Of a stretch of 64,000 nt of DNA, positions 23,461 to 35,478 are shown one piece after another. Below the pieces are notes generated by a model. It did no database searches. It was not told the DNA's origin and saw nothing but the letters and a program-made list of their open reading frames with translations. Every line of letters starts with the position of its first letter. The first letter of the stretch is position 1. This DNA comes from Lumnitzera littorea. Its lineage: Eukaryota; Streptophyta; Magnoliopsida; Myrtales; Combretaceae. The DNA lies in assembly GCA_024138015.1 (NCBI GenBank), contig JAMXBB010000004.1, positions 106,858,365 through 106,922,364 on the forward strand, read 5' to 3'. A program made the translations under genes and the position numbers.

Positions 23461-24399
23461 CTAACACATAAAATAGATTGTGCTAAGGTTAGGATGGATG
23501 CACTTTTTCCCATTAGGGGATCCAGCCACCACTATCACCACTCATACTAGAGCCCGATTCATACTAAGAGATAGATGAGGAGGAAGAAGATCAGGATGAA
23601 GAATGAATTTGCCTTTGATTTTTTTTATTTTCTTTTTTAAGACTCGGTTTAATGCTTTGTAAGTCTTGCAGGATACTAACATTTGATATTAAATCAGTGG
23701 TAGTTTTATTTAGTTTATCTTATCTTATTTCATTAACTTTTTCTTTTTGTATTCTAGTTAATTCATCTTATTAGATACAAAGAAGACTGCGAGCTTAATT
23801 GGATCGATGGAATTTAGATCTTGGACTTCAAATTTCTTTTTCAAGGATCAATACAAAAACCGAGGAAGGTCTCGATTCCTTTTCTTTTTATTTTTCTCCC
23901 ACTTTTATTTTTGAGTTTCTTTGTTGTAATGTATATTGAGAACAATGTACAACTTAAGTGTAAAGAGAAAGATAGATTATGTATGTTAACACTTTTGATA
24001 CACACTTAAGTTTTTGAATTTTTTTAAAATTGATTATAAATCATAGAAATTTACATCCCCTATATATATTAAGCAAGGAATTTTTTTTTTTCGAATTTGC
24101 CCAAATACTTTATGAATTTAGAACACTTTTATTGAATTTGAGTAATTAAATCCTTATAATTCAAAGATCTCTCTTGTTTAAGCCTAGACTTAGACTCAAG
24201 ATTAGTATAGATATAGGCAGGTTAAGGATTAACTATTTTGATTTCTAAACTTAATTTTAGAGGATAGTTATCTATCTCTCTTTCTTAAAATTTTATAGAT
24301 TGGATTAACAAAGAAGATTTATCATTTGAAAGTTTATTGAAAAATCAAAGTAATTAGAGGTATTAATGGAATTAATATAAAATAATTGCCAATAATTGG

Positions 24400-24612
24400 T
24401 AAGAATTGATCTTGGTTCCTTAGAAGAGAAAGACTCTTCTCTAAATCCAATTTGGAGAAAACAAAATTTAACTAAAGATGTTAAGGATTGATCTTGGTTC
24501 TTTAGAAGCGTAGGGTGCTTTTCTAATGGAAACCACTAAATGAATAAAAAAGGATAATTTAGTAAGGATCGGTCTTGGTCTCTTAAAAGGAAGAGACACT
24601 TTCTTGCTGGTA
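24400..24612 (+). repeat. Three imperfect tandem repeats of about 80 bp
   Basis: Segments beginning near 24402, 24483 and 24564 each carry a GATYGRTCTTGG-like core followed by a CTTTAGAAG/CTTAAAAGG stretch. Spacing is about 81 bases. They lie in the noncoding part of the Athila-like element. Confidence 0.7.
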
Positions 24613-25073
24613 ATTAGCTTTGATAAAGCAATTAAATTGATAAAAATAGAAGCTTCCTAATGAAAATTGAAAGAAGTAAAGAGACGATCAGAGTACGAAT
24701 TAATGTAACATGCATCTGGTTTAGGTTTTCAATAATTAAAATTGTTAAGGGAAGATTCTCTTACACTTGAGTTAGAATAGTGAAATTTCTATAACTTTTT
24801 CTTAGCTTGTTGATATTTAGTTTTTATTTAAATGATGTAACTAACTTTGAATTATAGGGATTGACTATTGAAATTCAATAGCTCTTAAGGTGTTATGATT
24901 TAAGTGTTCTAAAGACATTATTAAGTTAAGGAAAAAATAGTGATTTTGAAAAGAATTTTTGTAAAGCAATTTGAATTTGAGAGTGTACTTTTCTAAAGGA
25001 TGATTTTTAATTGCGTTGTTCTTAAGATATTTTTGCTGTTGTTTCTATTATTTTGCTTAAAGACAAGCAAAAA

Positions 25074-25087
25074 CTTAAGTGTGGGAG
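25074..25087 (+). other. Polypurine-tract-like site of the Athila-like element
   Basis: AAGTGTGGGAG directly precedes the LTR-like sequence. A similar AAGTGTGGG-type tract is usual before 3' LTRs of Athila-type elements. Confidence 0.5.
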
Positions 25088-25089
25088 TA

Positions 25090-26395
25090 TTTAATAATAT
25101 GAAATTAGCATATATATTTTGTAGTTATTTTGTATATTAATTTAGTTAATTCTGTAATATTTTGATCTTAATTTATTTAAATTTTATTTTTGAGACTTAA
25201 AGGAGGCGTTTGATGAACATTCAAGGATTTTTATTAAGTTTTAGATCTTATTGGACAAAAACATGGGTTAAGGAATTGAAGTAGAAGAAGTTCAAGTGAG
25301 AAATGAAGTTTAATAAAGAACACGATTGAAAATCATGGCTATGGTCCATGCTTGTGTTCTTCTCTTCATTTAATTTCACCAAATTTTGAAAATTTCAAAT
25401 CAAGTGCATCAAGAGCAAGTACATGCCCAAACATCACAACCATGTACCTAACCTATAGACATGCGATAATTTTCAAATCTTTAATTTTTGTTTAGTTTTT
25501 TTCTTTTTTTCTTTTTCTTTTTTTTTTTTGTAAATCTAAGTCAACTCCATATAAGTAAAAGCCTTGACTTAGGTTTACAGAGAGAGCCCCTTTAAAGCAA
25601 GAGTCAATAGGGTAAAGAATAAAAAAGTGGTTTCTCTCATCTTTTCTTTTTACTTTGTTATTATGTTGTTGCTTTAATTTCTTAATAAAACGTTGTTGAA
25701 CCCTACATTCTAGGTTGACTTTTTATTATTCATGAAATTCTATTTATGATTTTGCATATTGCGATCTAATTGTATTGTTTTTAGTGTCATCTTTAATTCA
25801 AAAAACCAGTGATTGAATTATTGGTAGAGTCTATTGTAGAGTTTGTAAGAGCATGCAATATGACTGAGTGGTACAATTAGGCAAGACTGGTTGACTAAAA
25901 TGTTTAGTAGTTCGATTTGTTTGGATTATGACAACCTGATAGTAAGATTCAAGAGTGTCTTTTGTGATGCTCTATTTAGAAGTGATTTTGGTAGATAAGG
26001 TTTTAGGATTAGGAATTGGCTAAGAGATATGAGTCTGGTTATTCCATAATAAGAATCCCCATGATTCTAATTTTGCAATTGAGATTGAATAAGTCACTCA
26101 AAACTAGATAGTAAATAAAATTGAAGATTTACTAAGGACATGTTCCTCTTTTAAATTAATTTAATTATTCTATTCATTATTCTTATTGTTGTTCTTATTT
26201 TTATTTATTTCTACCCTTTTATTATTCAAATATATCTTTTATTGTAAAAGTTAGGTAACAGGAATAATTTAGGGATATTCTTTCTAAATAATTAGATACT
26301 ACTCCCATATAAGGTTTTTCATGGGATCGACACTCAAACTCATGATCCGTTTTATTTATACAATAACTTGACTAGGTGTATTTGCCTAAGTTGTC
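25090..26395 (+). mobile_element. LTR-like sequence of the Athila-like element (LTR A)
   Basis: About 1.3 kb that matches, inverted and diverged, the sequence at 28306-29495. Shared landmarks are the TTATTATGTTGTTRCT stretch, GGATTAGGAATT, and an end around ACTTGACTA followed by TGCCTA. The right edge abuts the truncated copia 3' LTR at about 26396. Confidence 0.6.
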
Positions 26396-27521
26396 CTATT
26401 TGCAAAGATTAGCACTAAAATCTAAAGTAAAGGAGACTTACTTGGGCTATATTAAGAAACAAAACAAATATAGCCATACAGCTACAGTCAACACAACTCT
26501 CTCTCTCTCTTGAATTGAACTCATTGCATTTTACAAATAAAGTTTTGATGGAAAAAAATTGAAAATTTGTGACTATTGATGAACAAAACTTGATATGCAA
26601 TACAAAAGATTAGTTTAGATTAAGAGTTTTTCGATTTCTTTTTTGTTGAAATCAATTGTGCTCTTTTGTGCGTTTTCTTTTGCATAAGGTCCTCCATTTT
26701 AAAATTCATTTGCAATGGCTACTAAATTTTCCATACGTTAGTTGAACCTTATCTCAAGCCTGAATAATCTGAGTGTTTGATTTTCTCTTCAAAATATCTA
26801 ATTAATTGTTGATATGCTCCCAAAAATTCAAAATTCTCAAGATGAATATTGTTACTTTGAATTGGATAAGGATAGTTCAATAGAAACTTCACGTACTTGA
26901 AAACATAGGCGTCCGTGTCTTTCTTGATGACTATATATAGTGTATTGTAAAATAATCCTTCCTATCAGTAGCACATCTCAAATGCATTTTCCAAATACTT
27001 CTAACTTAGTGAAGCTAAGCCTTGACCTACAAAACAAAGTTAGATAATTGCTTCTAAGTTAACTTCTCAGTTTCCTAAGTGCTTTGGCACATATTTTGTT
27101 TCTTTCAAAACTACTTCTACGTATGTTTTTAAGTTACTGATATATTTTTGAACAACTTTTGAGCTTGTTGTAGTTGCTTTTAAGCATGCTTCGAAGTTTT
27201 CAAAGCTTCTTTTGATCAACTTTGATTCTTATCGAAGTTCTTATTAAGTGTGCTTCTAAGTTTGTTAAGTCACTTTCTTCTTTAAGCTTTAGATATATTC
27301 AGCAATGTTTTTAAGTCTACTTCGAATGCTTGACTCGACTTCACTTATTTTTTACTTAAACATTGTAGCTTTTAAGTTTTCCGTCTTCAGATTTTAATCT
27401 TGGTTTAGACATCTGATTTTGCTTCTAGGTTCCTGTCTTGTTCTTTGAACAGCACTTAACACTTTCATTAGAGAACTTAGGCATTTGTTATCATCAAAAC
27501 ATATCATCTAAGGATCTAACA
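26396..27521 (-). mobile_element. 3' LTR of the SIRE-like copia element, truncated
   Basis: Matches the 5' LTR of the same element, whose two parts lie at 43036-43871 and 57575-58243. On the minus strand it begins TGTTAGATCC right after a polypurine tract. The part corresponding to 43036-43350 is missing where the Athila-like LTR adjoins, so the end of this LTR and the outer target duplication are lost. Confidence 0.85.
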
Positions 27522-27535
27522 TACTCCCCCTTTTT
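27522..27535 (-). other. Polypurine tract of the SIRE-like copia element
   Basis: The minus strand reads AAAAAAGGGGGAGTA directly before the TGTTAG start of the 3' LTR. Confidence 0.8.
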
Positions 27536-28089
27536 TATGATAACAGAACACTTAGAGGAAATATATTTTGAATAGAAAAATAATTGAAACTTACGATCAT
27601 GAGCAAAACAATAACATGATTAAAGCATTTGCTACAAGTTTAATCCAATTTTATGACTTTTATTAAGACCAATCATCAAAATATTTATATCAACAATTCC
27701 GCCCATACCACAAACTTTCCCCCACCGCTACTCTTTTTGTTATCAGTAAAGATAAGAAATGAAATAAAGAAAGATAAAATAGAAGGCATTGCATTGATCA
27801 TCAAATCATAATGACATGAGAATAGATCATTGTTTGCCAGCATTTGAGAGGATACAAACACAAACACAAACTTGAATAGAACAGAAGTACAAAACTTTGA
27901 CATGTAAAACCAAAACTAATACTAAACTAAGTACATGACAAATTTGGATTATTTTAGAGCACGAGGATAGAAAGATGATTGCTTAGTTGATGGAGGGATA
28001 GAAGATAAAGATCAGGACTAAGAGGTTTGGTAATCAAACTGTTCACTTATAACACACTATCATAAAAAATGTCTACTTTTTTGCTCAAA

Positions 28090-28305
28090 ATTTGACAAGG
28101 TCCTTTAATATTTTTAGTTCAATGAACAAATTCAATCCTTCGTGATTCTTAGCTTTCACCCTTTGTTGATCTATTTTCATGTTATAAGCTTCCCATAGAT
28201 TAACTAGGTCAATGAACTTTTGATTCAGCACCCTTGTCAACTCCATTGAAATAGCCTCATATTTAGTACAAACTACCTTTTTAATAAGCTTTCTAATTAG
28301 GCATA
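28090..28305 (-). pseudogene. C-terminal part of the env-like ORF of the SIRE-like element
   Basis: The minus strand reads SMELTRVLNQKFIDLVNLW, then AYNMKIDQQRVKAKNHEGLN and a Lys/Leu-rich end before a stop near 28090. The charged heptad-like pattern suggests a coiled coil. It continues the frame broken upstream by the inverted Athila-like LTR. Confidence 0.55.
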
Positions 28306-29495
28306 TGCCGTCTTAATAGGTAAGTGCATATAGTCAAGTTAAAGTATAGAATGAAACGAATGTAAGTCTAACTGTCAATCCTAGAGGAACTAGTGTATGA
28401 GAACTTAATTATCAGCAATTTACTTAAAATTTCCAATTATCTAACTTTACCATTTGAGGGAAATTGTGATAAAACAAGCAAGTTGAATAAGAGACAATAC
28501 AGGAATAATAAAGTAAATAGGAAAGATAAACAATGATTAATAAAATAAGAACAATAAAGTAGATAAGGATAAAAAAATAACAAACTAATTAAAACTAAAA
28601 TTAACAAGCAAACATGAATTAATTAAAATAAAGAGAACATGATCCTTAGTGAATCGTTATTATTTACTCTCTAGTTCCATGTAACCTTTCAATCTCAATT
28701 ATTCTATGGAGCATGGAGATTCCTAATCTTACTCTTATGGAAATTAGATATTGAATTAGTTAGACTTACGTCTCTAGTTAATTCCTAATCCTGAAACCCT
28801 CTCTACCCACATTGTTACTGAATAGAGCATTTTAAGATTGCATGAAGCACCCGAATCCCACTATTAGATTTCCCTAATCCGGAAAGATCAAATACCTAAT
28901 CTCTTAGTGCGTTGAAACTCTTCTAATGACGCTTGTTTGTTTACTACATGTCTCACGACTCTATTGTAAACTCAGACATCTCATTAGTAACCATGGTAGA
29001 TACTAAAGGAAGACGATGTGTTGTAATTAAATCATCAAAGAATAAAATAATAGATGGAAAGAATAATTAATGCAAGAAGGAATTAAATTTCAACAATGTT
29101 TCACTAAGAATAAACTAAAAGAGTAACAACATAATAAAAGAGAGAGAAAAATTAAATCGAGAGACCCCTACAATATTCTAGACTACAACTTATCTACGAC
29201 GATTCTCTCCGAAAATCCTAGCCTAAAGATTTATTTATAGAGATATAGGGTAAACTTTACAAAGAGAGACTTAATAAAATAAAAGATACACCGAATATTA
29301 CATGTACTGAAATAGAATATTTACTTAAAAAATAAAAGATTCACTTATCAAGGGATGACTATGCCCTAGGTATACAATTGTGGTGGCTGGCTGTATACTT
29401 ATTCTTCTGCAAAATCTCAAATTTTGAAGAAATTAACTTAACAAAAGGAACGTGTACGAAGACCACAACTATGGACCCTAGTCACGGTCCTTGTT
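28306..29495 (-). mobile_element. Inverted Athila-like LTR (LTR B) inside the env-like ORF
   Basis: The reverse complement aligns along most of its length with LTR A (25090-26395) and contains a CTATAAATAAATC box near 29232-29244. It separates two coding parts of the env-like ORF, so it is an insertion. Edges are approximate and I could not find a convincing target duplication. Confidence 0.6.
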
Positions 29496-29782
29496 CATCA
29501 ATAGTTTGTTGAACTTACTCTTTCTTATTATCCTTCTGCACTTCCTCCCCTAGGCAAGTGCCAGCAATTTTTCAACATTCAAATTTCTTCTCCTGAATGA
29601 TGGATGTGCAAAATGAGATTCATCATTTGTAAACCATATGTTTTCTAGCACATAGATCCCTATGTGATTCATTGTAATCTTCCCAACCACCTTTACGTCT
29701 AAGGGGTATCCATTCTAATTAGATACCCTAATGTTCTTGTACTTCATCAATTTCATGATCACAATCTATATGGCATGCCTCT
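29496..29782 (-). pseudogene. Middle part of the env-like ORF
   Basis: The minus strand reads PLDVKVVGKITMNHIGIYVL and FRRRNLNVEKLLALA. It continues the env-like frame of 36394-37512 once the gypsy element is taken out. Confidence 0.5.
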
Positions 29783-30641
29783 TGATACAACATTGTTGTA
29801 AATGGACACACAAATGGTGGTATCATACAAAAGATGATCCGAAAGATAAACGAGAGTTGAAGTTTTGAGTAGGGGTTCCCGTGTATCAATAATAGTTATG
29901 ACACACCAACGGCTTACATGAGCTCAAGCTACACTTGATATGATTCACAAGTGTAATAAGAAGTCACTCACCACTAATCCATGTTTCACAATGGGCTATA
30001 TAAGAGTAAAGAAGAGTAAACAAAACACTTAGCTCAAAAAGGAAAATGTCTAAGTATCTACTATACTAATTCTTGCGACTAATGCAAGTGAAGATATTTA
30101 TATGGTTCAATTAAGGTAAGTCTTAAGATCCCTCTAATTAGGAAATTAGATACCTAGTCACAATGGAAAATGATTACAAAGAAAGGAAAAATTGGTAATA
30201 ACAAAAAATGGAATATCCTTCACTAGGATAGTACGGTTGTCAAAGAGAAGACACATATTAGTCTCTCAATTTTATGGTCCAAATGAATAACGGGTGTAGG
30301 GTAAAGCTGACTAGATCAGTCTCGGGTTAGTAGCTCGAAAACTTTAAGCTTAAGAGCTCAGAGTTGATAGGTTGGCTCAGCATTGGGTTAGTTTAAGCTT
30401 AGACAACTATTAGCTTGGAATGATGCTTGTTTAATGTTTGGGTCTAATGGGGGTCAGCAGCATCAACGGGATCTTCCTTTACTAGTAAAATAGTGAATGG
30501 ATTAGGGGGAGCTCGGGAGATATATTTGATCGGCTCGGAAGAACTTTCTTCTTCTAAGGTTAAGTCCTTTAGGAAATTTAGCAAACTAAGGTAGCAAGCC
30601 TTCGAGCTCGAGATTCAGTTATTAGTCCTTGATTCTTATCA
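29783..30641 (-). mobile_element. 3' LTR of the gypsy element
   Basis: TGATACAACA at the left and CTTATCA at the right in plus view. It aligns with 35479-36393, with a shared TATAAATA box (minus) at 30095-30102. Confidence 0.88.
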
Positions 30642-30651
30642 TCCCCTTTGG
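30642..30651 (-). other. Polypurine tract of the gypsy element
   Basis: The minus strand reads CCAAAGGGGA immediately before the TGATAAG start of the 3' LTR. Confidence 0.8.
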
Positions 30652-30659
30652 ATTATTTG

Positions 30660-31660
30660 AGATTTGGGATCAAATCTTAGTAGCTTTAGGTAGCTCATCC
30701 TCAGGGAAATACATGCTAAGGTTAGCAATGTTGAAAGAATTGGAGACTCCATATTCCCTTGGTAGTGCTATTTTGTAGGCATTGGGGTTGATCTTTTCAA
30801 TCACTTTGAAAGGTCCATCTACTCTTGGGGACAACTTACTCTTCCTTAGGTTAGGGAATCAATCCTTGTTGAGGTGTATTCATACTAAGTTGTTGAGATG
30901 GAATTCTCTAACTTTTCTTCCTTAGCCTCTTCTTTCAAGCTTAGAAGCAACTCAAGTTAGATGGTCCATAACCTTCTGGTGCATTACTCAGATGGCTTCT
31001 GTTTTTTCCATAGCTTGTTGATTTGCAAGTTGGCTGGGTTAAGAAATCTAATCGAATGGGAGCTTGGGGTTGTATCCATATGGAACCTTGATGGGTGATT
31101 TCTTTGTTATACCGTGTATAGTCCTATTGTAGGTGAACTCAATTATTAGTAACCACATGTTGCAATTAGCTGGGTTTCTTCCAACTGCAAAGCAGGGTTC
31201 CTAAGGTCCTATTGATGACCTCGATCTAGCTATCTATTTGTAAATAGCAGGACATACTAAATAGCAGTTTGGTCACCAATTACTTCTAATGGGTCTTCTA
31301 AAAATGGCTTAAAAACTGGGAGTCTCGATCAAATACTATGGTTCTAGGCACTCCCTGTAGCTTGACCACTTCCTATAAAACAAGAAAAGAAATAACCGAA
31401 GCGTTGTTAACTCGATTGCTTGGCACGAAGTGTACCATCTTGCTAAAATTGTCCATAACAACCATGATGGAGTCCTTCCTTCATTACATCCACAATAAAC
31501 CTAACATAAAATTCATGCTCAATTCGGACCATGGTTTGGTTAGGATAGGCAGAGGCAAATAAGGTCCTCATTCAACTTGGCTCTTCGCTCTTTGATAAGT
31601 AGTACATCTCTCTAATATAGATTATACGTCTCTTATCATCTTAAGCCAAAAAAATCTCAA
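30660..31660 (-). pseudogene. gypsy integrase remnant
   Basis: The minus strand contains LPLPILTKPWSELSMNFMLG, then KDSIMVVMDNFSKMVHFVP, a typical gypsy integrase core, followed by FDRDSQFLSHF and a C-terminal part ending near NAYKIALPREYGVSNSFNI. Several stops interrupt it. Confidence 0.85.
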
Positions 31661-31899
31661 ACTAAGCACTTCATGAGTGCAGGCTTTGCCTCATACACTA
31701 GTAACTCTTACATAGAACAAGTTAAGATATACAACTTCCTTTTTCTAAAAAAGTATCCATCATCCCTATGATAATCATCAATAGCTCGGCCATCTTTTCA
31801 TTAAACATCGATCGAACTAATGTGGATCCTCTGTATATAAATCCTTCACAACTAAGAACCCAAGAAGTCTTGTTTGGAGTTCAATTAGGAGAGTATGTC

Positions 31900-33370
31900 G
31901 TTATGATAGAGCATTGGCCACTACATTGTTCTTGTCAATCCTATACTTAACAACATAAGAAAATCCCTCCAAGAACTCGATCCACTTAGCTTGTCTCTTA
32001 GATAATTTTGGTTAGCTCTTTAGATACCTCAATGACTTGTGATTAGTGTAAATCACAAATTCTTTTGGTAATAGGTAATGCTACCAAATAATTAGAGCTC
32101 AGATCAAAGAGTAGAACTCCTTGTCATACATAGAATTATTGAGTGTAACTCCTTGAAGATTTTCACTAAAGTAAGAAATAGGTCAACCCTCCTATATCAG
32201 CATAACACCTATGCCTAATCCAGATGTATTGCACTTTTCTTCAAACACTTTGTAAAAGCTTAGGAGAGATAGGATAGGGGTAATAGTCAACTTTCCTTTT
32301 ACCTCCTCAAAACTCTGTTGTTCTTTCTCTCCCCATCTAAATTCAATGTTCTTCTTTGTTAGCTCGGTGAGTGGGGCTATAATGATACTGAAATTCCTTA
32401 TGAAATAGGGATAGAATGATGTCAAGCTATGGAGACTTTGCACATCGGCAGAATAGTTTAGTATTGACCACTTAGTGATTGCCTTCACCTTTTCTTCATC
32501 AACTCGTATGCCACCTCCACTCACAACAAACCCTAAGAAGACTACTTAAGGTTGGCAAAAGTCATTCTCATACTTCTTTAAATTAGCGTACAATTTTTTA
32601 GGTCATAGTTTAACAAAAATAGCTCAAAGATGCTCATAGTGTGTCTCTAAGTTGGGGCTGTAGACAAGAATATCGTTAGTAAACAACAAAAATTTTTTTG
32701 ATCAATTTTCAAAGCATATGGTTCATTAACCTCATAAAAGTACTCAATGTATTTGATAGTCTATAAGGCATTACTAGCCACTCATATAATCTATGGTAAG
32801 TCTCGAATGTGGTCTTCTATTCATCTTCTTCTCGTATTTTGATATGATGGTATCCAGACTGAAGATTGACCTTAGAGAAGATCCTTGCTCCACTTAATTC
32901 ATCAAGCATGTCATCAAGTCGAGGTATAAGGTATCTGTACTTAATAGTGATTTGATTGATGGCTCAATTATCCATACACATCCACTATGTGCCAACTTTC
33001 TTCGACACCAATAAGGCTGGTACAACGCATGGGCTTAAAGACTTACCTCACATGTCCTTTTTCCATTAGTTCATTTACTTGCCTCTAAAGCTCGATAGCT
33101 TATTCATAGTTTAGCCTATATGTTAGCTTGTTTGGTAATGCAGCTCCTGGTTGTAGATCTATAGCATGCTTAATCCCTTTGATCAAAGGCAGACCTTTTG
33201 GCAGTTCATCAAGGAACAGGTAGGCCAATTCCTTTAGTAGGTCCTTTACCTTAGCAAGTAGTTTGATATTCAGAGCCTTCAATTCAAGCAATCTCTTGAC
33301 CAACAGAAAGGTTGGCTCTTCAAGCTTCATCTCTCTTGACAACTTTATATAAGTCATTACTAGGGCCTCT
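31900..33370 (-). pseudogene. gypsy reverse transcriptase and RNase H remnant
   Basis: The minus strand begins with DELPKGLPLIKGIKHAIDLQ, the usual entry to gypsy RT, and continues through VFLGFVVSGGGIRVDEEKVK and the RNase H part ISYFSENLQG and HKSLRYLKS. The RT catalytic box reads FTNDILVYS: the first catalytic Asp is Asn (codon 32675-32677). Open pieces at 32192-32524 and 33100-33357 are separated by stops. Confidence 0.9.
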
Positions 33371-33599
33371 TACTTCAAAGTTTGACTAAGCTGAGCTTTC
33401 ATAGTTTTAACTTGTTCAATTGACATGAGACTTAGTCTCACCCTTCTTACCTCATGCTTAAATGAACAAGTATTTCTCTTTCTGTCATACATCATATGTT
33501 AGTCAAACATCTATGGTCTTCCTAAAAGAATATGTGAGGCACTCATATGCAACACATTACAAAGAACTTCATCCTGATACTTCCCAATGTAGATCAGTA

Positions 33600-35132
33600 A
33601 TGTAACTTGCTTAGTCACTTACAAAGCGCCCTTATCACTAAGCTAATGTAACTTATAAGCTTTGGGGTAGGGTATGGTCGGCAACTTTAGCTGTTGAACC
33701 ATAAATATAAATGCCACGTTAATGCAACTGCCACTGCTAACAATAAGGGCACATAATGTCCCATTAACCTAATAATTGATGTGAAACAAATTTTCTCACT
33801 ATTTGTCTTCTGGTGCTGGACTTACATTCATCATTCACCTCAATATCATGGTTATGGGCATGAAATTTCCCTCTTCATTGTATATGACTTCCTCTTCCTC
33901 AAATAGTTTGGTTTATCCAGACTCTTTCTACTCTTCAACTTCCTTGTCAATGCTATTAACCTCAAGGATAGGCATTTCTCCCTTTATTACCATTGTCCTT
34001 TTGTTCGGGCACAAAGCTACTATGTGTTTGAATCCTTGGTGCTTAAAATACCCGATCTCACTTGTCTTCCTTCCTGAGCTCTATCCTTTCTTGAATCTCC
34101 TCGGGGTCTCTTTCTCCTCAATTTGGATAGCTGAAATAAATTAGACTTCATTAGTCTTATTAGGTATTGATCATACAGGTTTGTTCGAAACAAGTCAATT
34201 GTGGGAAGCTCAACTAATAAAAGCTTAAAATTTACTCATCAACATCACTTTATCTTCTAAGTAGCTTCGTCTAATGTTCCAATGTCCTTAGTCTATAGGA
34301 TATCTCTAATCTCATAGTTTAATCCACTAATAAATCTAGAGATAGTCCGGTTTTCAGGCTCTATAGCTTCACAATAAATCATTAGCATTTTAAATTCTTT
34401 CATGTAGGCATCAACACTTGAGCCTCCTTGCCTCAACTCTTGCAACTTCTTGAATGTATCTTGTTGATAATAGCTCGACATAAAACTCCTCTTCATCACT
34501 TTATCCATCTCATCCTAATCTCCAATCTCCCCCTCTCCTTCTCTTTATTAAGTAGCTTACAAATTTTTCCACTATAGGGCTGCATGTCTGGTGAACTCTA
34601 GGATGGTCAGTCTTACCTTGGTGTTTTTAGGTACCTTGTAACATTCAAACTGCTTTTCAATTTCATCTACCCAATCTAAGAAGTCTTCGGCATCACCATT
34701 ACTTGAAAGGCTTAGAATTTGCATTTTCAAGCCTTCTACTCTAGGAGCTCGAACATTCCTCTCCTCATCCTCATAATATTCTTCTTCCTCATTGCTTAAT
34801 TCTTTACCTTCCTCTTCTATCTCATCTATGGCAAATCTGCGTCGAGCAATCCTATCCAGTCCTTCAACTTGATGGGGTCGAACTAGGAAATTAACTTGAC
34901 CAGGTCATCTATTACCCTATTTGGGTATATCATCCATTCGATCTCTATTTGAGTCGCCCCTTGGTAATTGCTTATCTTCGTATATGGTAGTCACTAGACT
35001 AGTTACTAGGTCGGTAAGTTTGTCCAGCCTTTCATCTATAGACTGGGGTGTAAAATGCCCTTCTTGTCCTTGACCATTGAGAACATTGCTATCTTGATTT
35101 CTAAGAGTTCCTTGAACACTAGAATCCAACAT
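33600..35132 (-). pseudogene. gypsy gag and protease remnant
   Basis: Gag starts at Met 35130-35132 (MLDSSVQGTLRN) close to the PBS and runs through a retrotransposon-gag domain with FECYKVPKNTKVRLTILEF and LQELRQGGSSVDAYMKEFK. The zinc knuckle near 34000-34060 reads YFKHQGFKHIVALC, so two of the ligand positions are altered. The protease site near 33715-33745 reads LIVSSGSC, with the catalytic Asp replaced. Several stops are present. Confidence 0.85.
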
Positions 35133-35465
35133 TATTCAAGACTTCAATGAACTATGATGTATAGGCAAAATCTCGTCTAAACTATATAAAACCTTTCTCA
35201 AAATCCAACCACAAACTTTAACTCCATAATACTTACCTCAACCAAGACCAAACACTATCAACAATACTCAAGACAGTCTTAGACCACTAGAGCCTACACA
35301 TACTCTGTTTCATAGTGCAAAAACAAGGGAGAACAGAGCAATCTCACACTCATTATGAAATACCTCAATATTTTAAATCCTAATGAACATTATTTAATAC
35401 ACAACACTAATACAACAAAGTTACATTAACATGAAACGCCTAAACTTACACAAACGTAGTCAAAC

Positions 35466-35477
35466 TCTGATACCAAG
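35466..35477 (-). other. Primer binding site, initiator tRNA-Met type
   Basis: The minus strand reads TGGTATCAGAGT, three bases after the end of the 5' LTR. It differs at one base from the common plant PBS TGGTATCAGAGC. Confidence 0.88.
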
Positions 35478-35478
35478 A

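Larger units (their letters stand above)
21380..26395 (+). mobile_element. Athila-like gypsy element remnant
   Basis: A stretch with no host-gene signal that contains a protein resembling the ORF1 region of Athila-type elements (22790-23110), a purine-rich PPT-like site near 25074-25087, and an LTR-like sequence from about 25090 to 26395. A related LTR-like sequence lies inverted at about 28306-29495. The left part (21380-22500) may be the decayed 5' LTR but could not be aligned by eye. Lineage is inferred from protein flavour and noncoding architecture. Confidence 0.55.

Noticed and set aside
31338..31950. Plus-strand ORFs inside the gypsy element
   Set aside because: Antisense to the clear minus-strand integrase and RNase H.
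33803..34144. 113-residue plus-strand ORF
   Set aside because: Antisense to gypsy gag/protease; Ser/Leu-rich shadow frame.
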